From assembly GCA_035652335.1 (NCBI GenBank), contig DASRDZ010000039.1:1-64000 (forward strand): a stretch of DNA of 64,000 bases, given 5' to 3'. The translations under genes and the position numbers were made by a program. This stretch comes from DASRDZ01 sp035652335. Its GTDB lineage: Bacteria > Chloroflexota > Dormibacteria > Aeolococcales > Aeolococcaceae. The notes below the pieces were generated by a model. The model worked only from the letters and a program-made list of their open reading frames with translations, was not told where the DNA came from and did no database searches. Shown here one piece after another: positions 8,076 to 20,318 of this stretch (position 1 is the stretch's first letter; the number at the start of each line of letters is the position of its first letter).

Positions 8076-10428
8076 ATGAGCAACTCCCTCGAGAGCGCGT
8101 CGGCGGGCCCGGAGGCGCAGACGTCCGTCCGGCCGGCGCCGCTGCGCGCGGCCTGGGCGCGCCTCTCCGCGCACCTCGACACGGCGCTGCTCGTCGCCGT
8201 CGGTCTCGGCGTCTTCCTGCTGCCCGGCTCGCTGCCCTTCGGGCTGCGCATGCAGGGTGCGGAGACCGGGCTCATCGTCGGGCTCGAGGCGGTCGCGGTG
8301 GTGCTGGTGCTGCGCAGCAACCGCATCATCAACTTCGCCCAGCTCGCCGTCGGCCAGCTCGGCGCCATCGTGTTCGTCGAGCTCGACCGGCACTCGCAGT
8401 TCGTCTGGCTCGCCCAGGCGGCCTGCGGCTGCTTCCACGGCGTCAACCCCGACGGCACCTTCACCCAGACGCATCCGGCGCAGTTCACCGGGTCGCTGCT
8501 GGCCAACGGCGACACGGGGTGGCTGGCGGCCAACTTCTACATCAGCCTGGCCGTCTCACTGCTGCTGGCGGCGCTGCTCTCCTGGGGCGTCTACGCGCTG
8601 GTGGTGAGCCGGCTGGAGCGGGCGCCGCGGCTGGTGGCCACCATCGCCACCATCGCCGCCGCCGAGCTGCTCGCCGCCATCGGCAGCTTCCTGCAGTCGG
8701 GACTGTTCCAGGACACTCCGAGCAGCGGCTACGGCGGCTTCTACGTCCCCTTCCAGGTGGGCGCGCTGTTCCACGTCGGTCCCGTCCTCTTCACCATCGG
8801 TGACGTCGTCTTCGTCGCGGTCGCGCTGGCCGTCGTCGCCGCCATCGCGCTCTTCCTGCGCCGCAGCCGCCGTGGCATCGCCATGCGCGGCGCCGCCGAC
8901 AACCCCACCCGCGCCGAGACGCTCGGCATCAGCGTCGCGACGGTGTCGTCGCTGAGCTGGCTCATCGCCGGCGTGCTCGCCGGCGTCGCGGGCGTCATCG
9001 CCACCCTGGCGCCGCGCGTCCCCGGCGACGTGCTCGTCAACGGGCCCAACCTGGCCCTCAGCTCGATGGCGCGCATCGTCGCCGCGCTGGTGTTCGCGCG
9101 GCTCACCAGCATGCCCCGGGCGCTGGTCGCCGCCGTGGTGCTGGGCAGCACCGAGCCCGCCTTCTTCGGCGCCACCCACAACGCCGCCGTCTACGACGGC
9201 GTCCTGCTCCTGATCGTGGGCGCGGCGCTGGCACTGCAGCGGCACCGCCCCTCGCGCACCGACCACGAGTCGGCGGCCGACTTCCTCGCCGCCCGCGAAG
9301 CGCGCCCCATCCCCAAGCAGCTGCGCCACGTGCCGGTGGTCGAGGGATGGTTGCGCGTCGGCGCATTCCTGCTGGCGCTGCTGGTGCTCGGCTTCCCGCT
9401 GGTGATGGCGCCGGCGCAGGTCGACCTGGGCTCGCAGGTGATCGCCTTCGCCATCGTCGGGCTCTCCCTGCTGGTGCTCACGGGCTGGGCGGGGCAGATC
9501 AGCCTTGGGCAGTTCGCCTTCGCCGCGGTGGGCGCCTACGTCACCGCGCTGCTCAGCGCGCAGGGGCTGAGCATCCTGCTCTGCCTGCTCGGCGGAGCGG
9601 CGGTGGGCGCGGTCGTCGCCGTGGTCGTCGGCATCCCCGCACTGCGCCTGCGCGGGCTGCACCTGGCCATCGTCACCCTGGTGTTCGCGGTGGCGACGAC
9701 GTCGATCGTGCTCAACCCCACCTTCGGCGGGCGCTTCCTGCCCGCCGCCGTCACCCGGCCCTCCCTGCTCGGGCTCGACCTCAACGACGACCGCGTCTTC
9801 TTCTACTTCTCCCTCATCTTCCTCGGGCTGGTCATCGCGGCCGTCGCCGGGCTGCGCCGCAGCCGCATCGCGCGTGCGCTGATCGCCTGCCGGGACAACG
9901 AGAACGCCGGGCAGTCCTTCGGCATCAACCTGCTGCGGGCGCGGCTGGCCGCCTTCGCCGTGTCGGGCTTCATCGCCGCGCTGGCGGGTGGACTGGTCGC
10001 GTTCCACGAGCGCGGCGTGCACACGTCGTCGTTCGACCCGACGCAGAGCGTGACCCTCTTCCTCATGGTGGTGATCGGCGGGCTCGGCTCCATGGCGGGA
10101 CCGCTGATCGGCGCCGCCTACCAGGGTGTGCTGGTGCTCTTCAGCGAGCCCACCATCAACCTGCTGGGCACCGGCGGCGGCGTCATCGTTGTGCTGCTGC
10201 TCTTCCCCGGCGGCCTCGGCGCTGCCGCCTACCGCGTGCGCGACAACATGCTCCGCCGCGTCGCCACCCGGCATCGCATCAGCGTCCCCTCGCTGGCCGG
10301 GCACGACGTGCGCGAGGGCGAGGAGGACCGCGCCCCGATCTCCACGCACACGCTGGCCGGTGTGCCCGTCTTCGTCCCCTCCCGCTACCGGCTGCACGGG
10401 CAGTGGAAGGATCTCCTGGAGACGCGCG

Positions 10429-10436
<8 letters not shown>
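8076..10436 (+). CDS. Fused LivH-LivM branched-chain-type ABC importer permease
   Basis: 786 residues that join two permeases normally encoded separately. The N-terminal half (about 50-385) is LivH-like, with the NRIINFAQLAVGQLG signature. The C-terminal half (about 425-720) is LivM-like, with TGWAGQISLGQFAFAAVGAY and the cytoplasmic coupling region CRDNENAGQSFGIN. About 15-18 membrane segments are expected. The ATG at 8076 has a GGAGTGGGA ribosome site; an in-frame GTG at 8022 would overlap no such site and start just after the operator. It overlaps the following MFS-ATPase fusion by 8 bases. Together these two genes supply all membrane and ATPase parts of one importer; the substrate-binding partner is probably the anchored protein at 21889-23583. 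Confidence 0.92.
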
Positions 10437-13539
<3,103 letters not shown>

Positions 13540-13549
13540 TCACGAGAGC

Positions 13550-14569
13550 ATGACCGAGACCCTGGTTCCCCCGGCAGCACAACGGGATGGACGAATGAGC
13601 GATGCGAGCGCCCGGCCGAGCATGACCTCGGCGCAGTTCCAGGAGCGCTTCGAGGCGATCCTCGGCAACGTCGAGAAGGTGATCAAGGGCAAGGGCAAGG
13701 CCATCCGCCTGGTGATCACCGCCATCCTCGCCGAGGGCCACGTGCTCATGGAGGACCTGCCCGGCACCGGCAAGACGATGCTGGCCCGGGCCATCGCCCA
13801 GACCCTCGACGCGCGCACCTCGCGCATCCAGTGCACCCCCGACCTGCTCCCCTCCGACATCACAGGGTCGGCGGTGATCGACATGCAGACGCGGCAGTTC
13901 ACCTTCCGCGAGGGTCCGGTGTTCACCAACATCCTGCTCGCCGACGAGATCAACCGGGCGACGCCGAAGACGCAGAGCGCGTTGCTCGAAGCCATGCAGG
14001 AGCGCCGCGTCTCGGTGGACGGCGTCACCCACTCGCTGCCCAAGCCGTTCCTGCTGCTGGCCACCCAGAACCCAATCGAGCTGGCCGGCACCTTCCCCCT
14101 TCCCGAGGCGCAGCTCGACCGCTTCCTCTTCAAGATCTCGCTCGGCTATCCGGACCGCGGCGCCGAGATCCAGGTGCTCGACGCCAACTACGTCGCCGAG
14201 GCGATCGACAGCCTCACCTCGATCTGCTCGGTCGAGGAGGTGGCGGCCATGCAGCAGTGGCCCAAGGGGGTGCAGTTCTCCGAGGCGATGAAGGAGTACG
14301 TCGTCGACGTCTGCCAGGCGACGCGCAGCGATCCCTCGCTGCAGCTGCCCGCCTCGCCGCGCGCCTCGCTGGCGCTGATGCGCGCCTCGCGCGTCGTCGC
14401 CGCCGCCAACGGTCGCGAGGACGTGCTCCCCGACGACGTCAACGCGGTGCTGCAGCCGGTGCTCGCCCACCGCCTCGCCCTCACCCCGGACGCGGAGTTG
14501 CGCGACGACACCATCGACAAGGTGATCGAGCGGATCACCAGCCGGGTCAAGCCGCCGCTCGGCGTCTAG
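13550..14569 (+). CDS. MoxR-family AAA+ ATPase
   Basis: 339 residues. Walker A is DLPGTGKT (about residue 67), Walker B is LLADEINRA, and sensor 1 lies in LLLATQNPIE; the MoxR signature FPLPEAQLDRF is intact. MoxR proteins are chaperone-like ATPases encoded with DUF58 and transglutaminase-like membrane proteins, as here. GGAGGTGATC lies upstream of the ATG at 13550; a second ATG at 13595 is a less likely start. It follows the transporter fusion with 10 bases between, so it is probably on the same transcript. It may assemble or activate the envelope proteins that follow. Confidence 0.92.
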   Translation: MTETLVPPAAQRDGRMSDASARPSMTSAQFQERFEAILGNVEKVIKGKGKAIRLVITAILAEGHVLMEDLPGTGKTMLARAIAQTLDARTSRIQCTPDLLPSDITGSAVIDMQTRQFTFREGPVFTNILLADEINRATPKTQSALLEAMQERRVSVDGVTHSLPKPFLLLATQNPIELAGTFPLPEAQLDRFLFKISLGYPDRGAEIQVLDANYVAEAIDSLTSICSVEEVAAMQQWPKGVQFSEAMKEYVVDVCQATRSDPSLQLPASPRASLALMRASRVVAAANGREDVLPDDVNAVLQPVLAHRLALTPDAELRDDTIDKVIERITSRVKPPLGV

Positions 14570-14576
14570 GGGTCGC

Positions 14577-15854
14577 ATGGCACTGCGCAGTCTCGGCGCC
14601 GGGCGTCGCATCGCCACGCCCGCGTCGACCGGCCTCCTGGCGCAGCTGGAGCGCAGCCTGGGTCTCACCCTGGGCGGGCTGATCCTGGTTGCGCTGGCCG
14701 CCGGCGCCTGGGTGATGGGTCGCGCCCTGGGCGGGCGGGCGGCATACCTCTTCGCCTACGGCGGCGCGGGATTGCTCGGTGCCGCAATCCTCATCGCCCG
14801 CCGCAGCCGGCCGGTCAAGGCGGAGCGTTCGGCCATCGCCCGGCGCGCCCGCGTCGGCCAGACGCTCGAGGTCACCCTCAAGCTCACCTCCGCCCGCCGG
14901 GTGACCACCTTCCGCGTCGAGGAGAAGCTCGACTCGGCGCTGGGACCCTCGGTGGTCTTCCCGGTGTCCTCGGTGGGGCCGAACCACGAGGTGGAGCACC
15001 GCTACAGCATCATGCCGGCGCTGCGCGGCGTGTACTCGGTGGGCCCCGTCACCGCGGAGTTCAGCGACCCGCTGGGGCTGGCCAAGCGGCACCACCAGCT
15101 GCTGGGCAGGACCGAGGTCACCGTCCATCCCAACACCGACGAGGTGCTCGACCGGCCGCTGACCCGCGCCTTCGAGGATCCCCCGCTGCGGCCGCCCAAC
15201 TCGCGCCCCTGGCCGGACGGCTTCGAGTTCTACGGCATGCGCGAGTACGTGCGCGGCGACGACATGCGCCGCGTCGTCTGGCGCGCCTTCGCCCGCACCG
15301 AGAAGCTCCTCGTCCGCGAGTTCGAGCAGGGCATCAGCGACCGCATCACGGTGGTGCTGGACACCGACGCCGCCTGGCACAGCCCGGGCACGCCGTCGGA
15401 GACGTTCGAGACGGCGGTGCGGGTGGCCGCGTCGGTGGGCGTGCGCCACATCAAGGACGGCTTCCGCGTCCGCCTCGACGCCAACTACGACAACCTGGCC
15501 ATGAACCTGCGCGGGCCCCGCGCGCGCCTCCACTACCTCGACGAGCTGGCCCGCGTGCACCTCGCCAAGCAGCCGCTCAGCGACGCGCTGGAGCGGCTGG
15601 TGCGCGCGGGACGGCGCGACAGCCACATCGTGCTGGTCACCTCGCACTTCGACTCCGTGTCGGCGGCGCGGGCCAACCTGCTGGTGAGCGGCGGGGCGTC
15701 GCTGACGGTGGCGGCGATCATCTGGGACGAGTCCGACCCGGTGACGCTGCGGCGCGCGCACGAGATCGGTGCCCAGGTGGTGCAGGTGAAGCCGGGGGCG
15801 GCATTGTCCGGGGTGTTCCGCGCCAGCCTGCAGAGCAACTTGCGCGTGCGATGA
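14577..15854 (+). CDS. DUF58 domain membrane protein
   Basis: 425 residues with two N-terminal membrane segments (about residues 32-65). The DUF58 signature is in the second half, in the region GMREYVRGDDMRRVVWRAFART near residue 220; it is followed by a von Willebrand A-like segment (VVLDTDAAW). It starts seven bases after the MoxR stop and overlaps the next start (ATGA). MoxR, DUF58 and a TgpA-like protein form a common three-gene module in high-GC Gram-positive bacteria. Its molecular function is not known; it is taken to act with MoxR at the membrane. Confidence 0.9.
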   Translation: MALRSLGAGRRIATPASTGLLAQLERSLGLTLGGLILVALAAGAWVMGRALGGRAAYLFAYGGAGLLGAAILIARRSRPVKAERSAIARRARVGQTLEVTLKLTSARRVTTFRVEEKLDSALGPSVVFPVSSVGPNHEVEHRYSIMPALRGVYSVGPVTAEFSDPLGLAKRHHQLLGRTEVTVHPNTDEVLDRPLTRAFEDPPLRPPNSRPWPDGFEFYGMREYVRGDDMRRVVWRAFARTEKLLVREFEQGISDRITVVLDTDAAWHSPGTPSETFETAVRVAASVGVRHIKDGFRVRLDANYDNLAMNLRGPRARLHYLDELARVHLAKQPLSDALERLVRAGRRDSHIVLVTSHFDSVSAARANLLVSGGASLTVAAIIWDESDPVTLRRAHEIGAQVVQVKPGAALSGVFRASLQSNLRVR

Positions 15855-18823
15855 GCGACACCAAGATCGTGCAGGACGGCGAGAGCGTCGCCACGGCCAC
15901 GACTGCGAACGCGGGGGAGGTGCAGGCGCCGCTGCGACCGACCGGCGTCTCCGCGCCCACTGAGGAGCGTTCTGCGCCACCGGCGCCGCAGCGTGATGAG
16001 GAGGAGCGGCCCGTCCCGGCATTGCCGACGACAGGCGCGGCCGCGCTCTCCGCGGCGGCGGCGGCGTGGATGGTGAGCGGCGCCTTCAGCGGGGTGGCGG
16101 CACACTGGTGCGCGCTGCTCGGCGTGCTCATCGGCGGCGGCATGATCGCGCTGGGGCAGCGAATGCGCAGTGGCATCCCCGCATACCTGGTCGCCCCACT
16201 GGCCGGGCTGGTCGGCGCCATCCTGGTGGCGCCCGACACCGGCGGGTCGACGGGGCTGGCGGCGCAGATCGGCGAGGCGGTGAAGAACGGCGGTCTGCTG
16301 CAGCCACCGGTGTCCTTCGACCCGGGCTGGCGCTTCGTGCTGGTCGTCCTCTTCGCGCTGCTCACCGCGGGCGCGGCGGCGGTGGCGAGCAGCACCCGGC
16401 GTCCCAAGCTGGGCGTGCTGCTGCCCATGCCGCTGACCCTGCTGGCCGCCCTGGTGCAGCCCGACAGCGCGGAGATCGTCAACGTCGTCGTCGCCGTGGT
16501 CTTCGCCGCCTCGGCGATGACGGTCGCCTACGGTGCGCAGCTCGCCGCCGACGGCGAGCTGGGTGCGGGCTTCGAGAGCCGGCGGATCATGCGCGGCATC
16601 GCGCTGGCGGCGGCGCTGGCCGTCGGGCTCGGCGTCGTCTCGAAGGCGAGCTTCCTCTTCCCCCAGCCCGACCGCAGCCACGTGGTGCCACCGCAGCGGC
16701 CGCCGACGCCGCCCGACCCGCCCGACCGCGTCCTCTTCAGCTACACGGCGTCGCGTCCAGGCCTGCCTCTCGACCTCGGCGTCATCGACGTGTACGACGT
16801 CAAGGCCGGCGCGTGGGAGCTGCCCCCCTACGACCCCTCGCGCTTCGACGTCCTGCATCCGCCGCAGACCATTCCCGGCACGACCGCCGGCGGCAAGCTG
16901 CCCACGGCCAGCGCGACGATCACCATGGTCAACGCCGACGGCCACTCGATGCTCGCCCTCGCCGGGGTGAGCCGCATCAGCGGCACCGACCAGGTGGTCG
17001 ACTACGACCCGCGCACCCAGGAGCTGCGCCTCGCCGAGAAGCCCGTGTACGACGGGCTCAAGTACACCGTCGTCGGCCTGGCGCCGCCCACGGGACGGGA
17101 GCTGGGCACCGCACCGCCGGCAGGACCGGCGTTCCAGCAGTTCCTGGTCGCACCCAAGATGCCCGCCCAGGTGTCGCAGCTGCTCGACAAGTACGCCAAC
17201 CTGGCCATCAAGGAGAACGTCCCCCAGGACGCCTTCGACCGCCTGCAGTACCTGCGCCAGGCGCTGTACGACAAGGTCGTCGCCGCGGGGGCGGGCAAGC
17301 CGGTCGACGTCTCGGCGCAGCGCGTGGTGCAGATGCTGGGCGGCGCCAACGCGTCGCCGTACGAGATCACCGCCGCCGAGGCGCTGCTGGCCCGATGGGC
17401 CGGTGTGCCCAGCCGCATGGCCTACGGGTACTTCGGCGGCGACCGGCAGCCCGACGGCAGCTACCAGGTGCGCCCGCGCAACGCCTCGACCTGGCTGGAG
17501 GTGTACTTCCCCGGCTACGGCTGGGTGCCCATCGTGGGCACACCGCCCAAGGCGCAGCCCAGCCTCAGCACCAAGCCGAAGAACGACGTCAACGCCCAGG
17601 TCTCCGACCAGCTGGCGCTCGTCGTCTACATCCCGACGCGGCATCCCAGCTTCCTCGCCCTCTACGAGTACGTGCGCTGGTACCTGGAGCGCGTGGGGCC
17701 GATCGTGGCCGGGCTCGCGCTGCTGGTCGCCTGCTATCCGTTCGCGCTGAAGCGCCTGCGCAGCCGCAGGCGGCGAAAGTGGGCGCGGGCGCGCGGCTAC
17801 GCGGCGCGCATCGGCGTCGCCTACTGCGAGCTGCGCGACGCCGCGCGCGACCTCGCCATCGGCAATCCGGCGGCGACTCCGATCGCCTTCCTCGGCGCCG
17901 TGGCGGACGACCCCGAGCACACCGAGCTGGCCTGGCTGGTGTCGCGCACGCTGTGGGGCGACCTGCGCCGCGACCTGCGCATCGAGGACGTGGAGGCCGC
18001 CGAGCGCCTCGCCGCCTCGGTGCGCCGCCGCCTGGTGCGCGCCCAGCCCGGGCTCAGCATCGTGCTCGGCGCCATCGCGCGCACCTCCCTGCGCGACCCC
18101 TACTCGCGCGACATCCCCAACCTCTGGCGGGAGCTCCCCGGCCTTCGCGGGGTGCTCGACACGCTTGCTCCGTGGCGCAATCGCCGCGGAGGTGGCCGCG
18201 CCGTGCGGCGGCGCACCGCGGTGGCGGTGGGCGCGGCGGGGCTGCTGGCCATGCTGCTCACCACCTGCGGCGGCGCCGCCGGCGGTGCCGCGTCGAAGCC
18301 CGCCGTCCCCGCCGACCTGGTGCCCGCGGCGCTGGGACGGCTGCACTTCCAGCGCGAGCCGGTCGCCGAGGCGCAGTTCGCCAAGGCTGGCGGCGACTCG
18401 CTGGTCACCGGCGGGCGCGTCTACACCGTGCGCCACGACGACGTGGTCGAGGGCGACGTGCAGGTGGAGCGCTTCACCTCCGACGTGGACACCGAGGACC
18501 TGCAGGACTCGCGCACGGTGTACTGCACCGAGAACAGCGACGACTGCAGCGGCGACCAGGCGTTCAAGGGCATCCAGGCCGACATCGGCAACAGCCGCTT
18601 CCAGCGCGTCTACGTCGACGGCTGGCGCGGCTACCTGATGACCCTCAGCGACCAGCGCATCTACCTGTGGTTCCCGCCGCACACGCAGACGATGGTGCTG
18701 ATGGTGCTGCGCAGCGGGTTCACCCAGCAGTCGAGCGACGCGCTCTTCCACGCGCTCGTCGACAGCGAGCAGCACCGCACTCCCGTGAGCGTTCCCATCC
18801 CGAACGAGGCCGGACAGTCATGA
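15851..18823 (+). CDS. TgpA-like multipass protein with degenerate transglutaminase domain and extracellular tail
   Basis: 990 residues. A charged N-terminus is followed by about six membrane segments (residues 58-280), an external region with a transglutaminase-like core (about 430-570), a seventh segment (about 614-635), a cytoplasmic part, an eighth segment at about 787-803 (ending LLTTCGGA) and a 185-residue external tail. The core keeps the fold landmarks LLARWAGVPSRMAYGY and WLEVYFPGYGWVP. However, no Cys is present at the nucleophile position (ASPYEITAAEA), and the catalytic His of the usual HAW motif is Ser-Thr-Trp. It is therefore probably not a peptidase or transglutaminase but a binding or structural domain. 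Start and stop both overlap the neighbours. Confidence 0.8.
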   Translation: MSDTKIVQDGESVATATTANAGEVQAPLRPTGVSAPTEERSAPPAPQRDEEERPVPALPTTGAAALSAAAAAWMVSGAFSGVAAHWCALLGVLIGGGMIALGQRMRSGIPAYLVAPLAGLVGAILVAPDTGGSTGLAAQIGEAVKNGGLLQPPVSFDPGWRFVLVVLFALLTAGAAAVASSTRRPKLGVLLPMPLTLLAALVQPDSAEIVNVVVAVVFAASAMTVAYGAQLAADGELGAGFESRRIMRGIALAAALAVGLGVVSKASFLFPQPDRSHVVPPQRPPTPPDPPDRVLFSYTASRPGLPLDLGVIDVYDVKAGAWELPPYDPSRFDVLHPPQTIPGTTAGGKLPTASATITMVNADGHSMLALAGVSRISGTDQVVDYDPRTQELRLAEKPVYDGLKYTVVGLAPPTGRELGTAPPAGPAFQQFLVAPKMPAQVSQLLDKYANLAIKENVPQDAFDRLQYLRQALYDKVVAAGAGKPVDVSAQRVVQMLGGANASPYEITAAEALLARWAGVPSRMAYGYFGGDRQPDGSYQVRPRNASTWLEVYFPGYGWVPIVGTPPKAQPSLSTKPKNDVNAQVSDQLALVVYIPTRHPSFLALYEYVRWYLERVGPIVAGLALLVACYPFALKRLRSRRRRKWARARGYAARIGVAYCELRDAARDLAIGNPAATPIAFLGAVADDPEHTELAWLVSRTLWGDLRRDLRIEDVEAAERLAASVRRRLVRAQPGLSIVLGAIARTSLRDPYSRDIPNLWRELPGLRGVLDTLAPWRNRRGGGRAVRRRTAVAVGAAGLLAMLLTTCGGAAGGAASKPAVPADLVPAALGRLHFQREPVAEAQFAKAGGDSLVTGGRVYTVRHDDVVEGDVQVERFTSDVDTEDLQDSRTVYCTENSDDCSGDQAFKGIQADIGNSRFQRVYVDGWRGYLMTLSDQRIYLWFPPHTQTMVLMVLRSGFTQQSSDALFHALVDSEQHRTPVSVPIPNEAGQS

Positions 18824-19935
18824 CCAAGCCAGCCCGTCTCCGCCGCCGCCGCGCGCACCTCCCCCTGCGCGCCGCCTTCGCGCTGGCCGCGGCGCTGACC
18901 GCCTGCGGGCCCAGCGTCCCCCTCGACGCCGGCGTGCAGCAGCAGCCGGTGGCCATCGGCTTCGGCGTGCAGGGACGGCCCTCGCCGTCCGTCGCGGCAG
19001 CGCAGCCGATCCCCTATCTCGTCAACATCACGCCCAACTTCCCCGCGCCCCTGGTGGTGCCGCCGCTGCCTCTGCCGGGGCTGGTCATCCCGCCGCAGGT
19101 GCCGCCGCCGCCGTGCCCCAGCGCGCCGCTCACCGCCTTCCCCGCCATCCCCGCCGACATCACCCCCGGCCAGCCGCCGGTGGGCGCGACCTACCAGTTC
19201 CGCTACAGCGGCACCGAGGTCTTCAACCCGAACACCCCGCAGGCCAAGAGCGTGCAGCTGCCGGCCACCGGCACCCGCACCGTCACCAACGTGAGCCCGG
19301 TGCAATCGGACGGCAGCTGGACCTTCGACGTGGTCGAGACCTACAACGGCAGCCGGGTCACCACCACCTACCACGTCGTGCCCAACGGCACGTCGGCGCC
19401 CCAGGCCCCCCAGCCGCCGCAGCAGACGCTGATCGCGTCTCCCTCGCCGTCGCCGCCACCGCCGCAGAACGGCAACCTGCAGAGCGGCCTGTTCCTGCAG
19501 AGCATGACCGACGCCAGGCCGGACGGCAGCAGCGACGTCTTCCATCCCACCCCCGAGGTGCTGCTCATGCCCTTCCCGGCGCAGCAGGCCCTCGTCTACC
19601 AGGGCGGCGGCGTCGACGGCAGCAACCGCGAGGCGATGGAGGAGGACCCGCAGGGCGGCGTGATCCACGACCGCGCCCGCGTCGACGCCTGCGGAACGGT
19701 GCTGGACAGCTGGCAGGCGGAGATCCAGGGGCAGATGGGCGACGCGCGCACACCGGCGTCGCCGGCGTCGAAGACCTTCGACCTCACCATCGACGTGGGG
19801 ACGCAGTTCGGCGGCCTCCTGCTCGGTGAGCACCTCGTCGAAAAGGGCACCGACGACGACTCCGGCCAGCCCTTCACCTACGACCTGACGGCGACCATCG
19901 ACAGCGCCCCCAAGCAGTCGCAGGTGGCGCAGTGA
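18820..19935 (+). CDS. Secreted lipoprotein of unknown function
   Basis: 371 residues, ATGA overlap with the preceding gene. A basic start and hydrophobic stretch end in a lipobox, LTAC (Cys at about residue 29), so a lipid-anchored extracellular protein is expected. A proline-rich linker runs from about residue 55 to 110, followed by a beta-rich part with GATYQFRYSGTEVF and a second proline/serine linker (about 195-215). I recognise no family. It is translationally coupled to both the TgpA-like gene and the next lipoprotein, so it is probably a partner in the same envelope assembly. Confidence 0.8.
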   Translation: MTKPARLRRRRAHLPLRAAFALAAALTACGPSVPLDAGVQQQPVAIGFGVQGRPSPSVAAAQPIPYLVNITPNFPAPLVVPPLPLPGLVIPPQVPPPPCPSAPLTAFPAIPADITPGQPPVGATYQFRYSGTEVFNPNTPQAKSVQLPATGTRTVTNVSPVQSDGSWTFDVVETYNGSRVTTTYHVVPNGTSAPQAPQPPQQTLIASPSPSPPPPQNGNLQSGLFLQSMTDARPDGSSDVFHPTPEVLLMPFPAQQALVYQGGGVDGSNREAMEEDPQGGVIHDRARVDACGTVLDSWQAEIQGQMGDARTPASPASKTFDLTIDVGTQFGGLLLGEHLVEKGTDDDSGQPFTYDLTATIDSAPKQSQVAQ

Positions 19936-20318
19936 ACCGCCTCGCCACCCTGCTGCTGCCGCTGGCCGCGCTGCTGCTCGCGGCCTGCGGCGACTCGCGC
20001 CTCGACGCCACCCTGATCGACTACGAGAACCAGGGCGACGGCCAGGTCCCCTACTTCGAGCCGCCGGCAGGCTGGTCGCTGGCGTACACGTGGGATTGCA
20101 GCACCGAGCGGTCGCAGAACCCCACCGTGTCGACGCAGTTCGCCTTCGTCGTCTTCAACGCCGACGACACCTCGCTGGCGTCGGAGCATCCCACCCTGCA
20201 GCGCGAGGGCCTCAAGGGCTCCGGGACGCTGCACTACGCCCGAGGCGGCGCCTACTACATCCGCGTGACCTCGCCCTGCGACTGGCGGATCAAGACGATC
20301 AAGGAGGTGCATCCGTGA
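19932..20318 (+). CDS. Small lipoprotein of unknown function
   Basis: 128 residues with a GTG start that overlaps the preceding stop. The signal sequence ends in a lipobox LAAC (Cys at about residue 19). The mature part has two further cysteines (WDCSTE and SPCDWR) and a beta-sandwich-like pattern with AYYIRVTSPCDW near the end, similar in style to small extracellular sensing or binding domains. No family is recognised. Its stop overlaps the start of the secreted glycosidase gene. Confidence 0.75.
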   Translation: MNRLATLLLPLAALLLAACGDSRLDATLIDYENQGDGQVPYFEPPAGWSLAYTWDCSTERSQNPTVSTQFAFVVFNADDTSLASEHPTLQREGLKGSGTLHYARGGAYYIRVTSPCDWRIKTIKEVHP

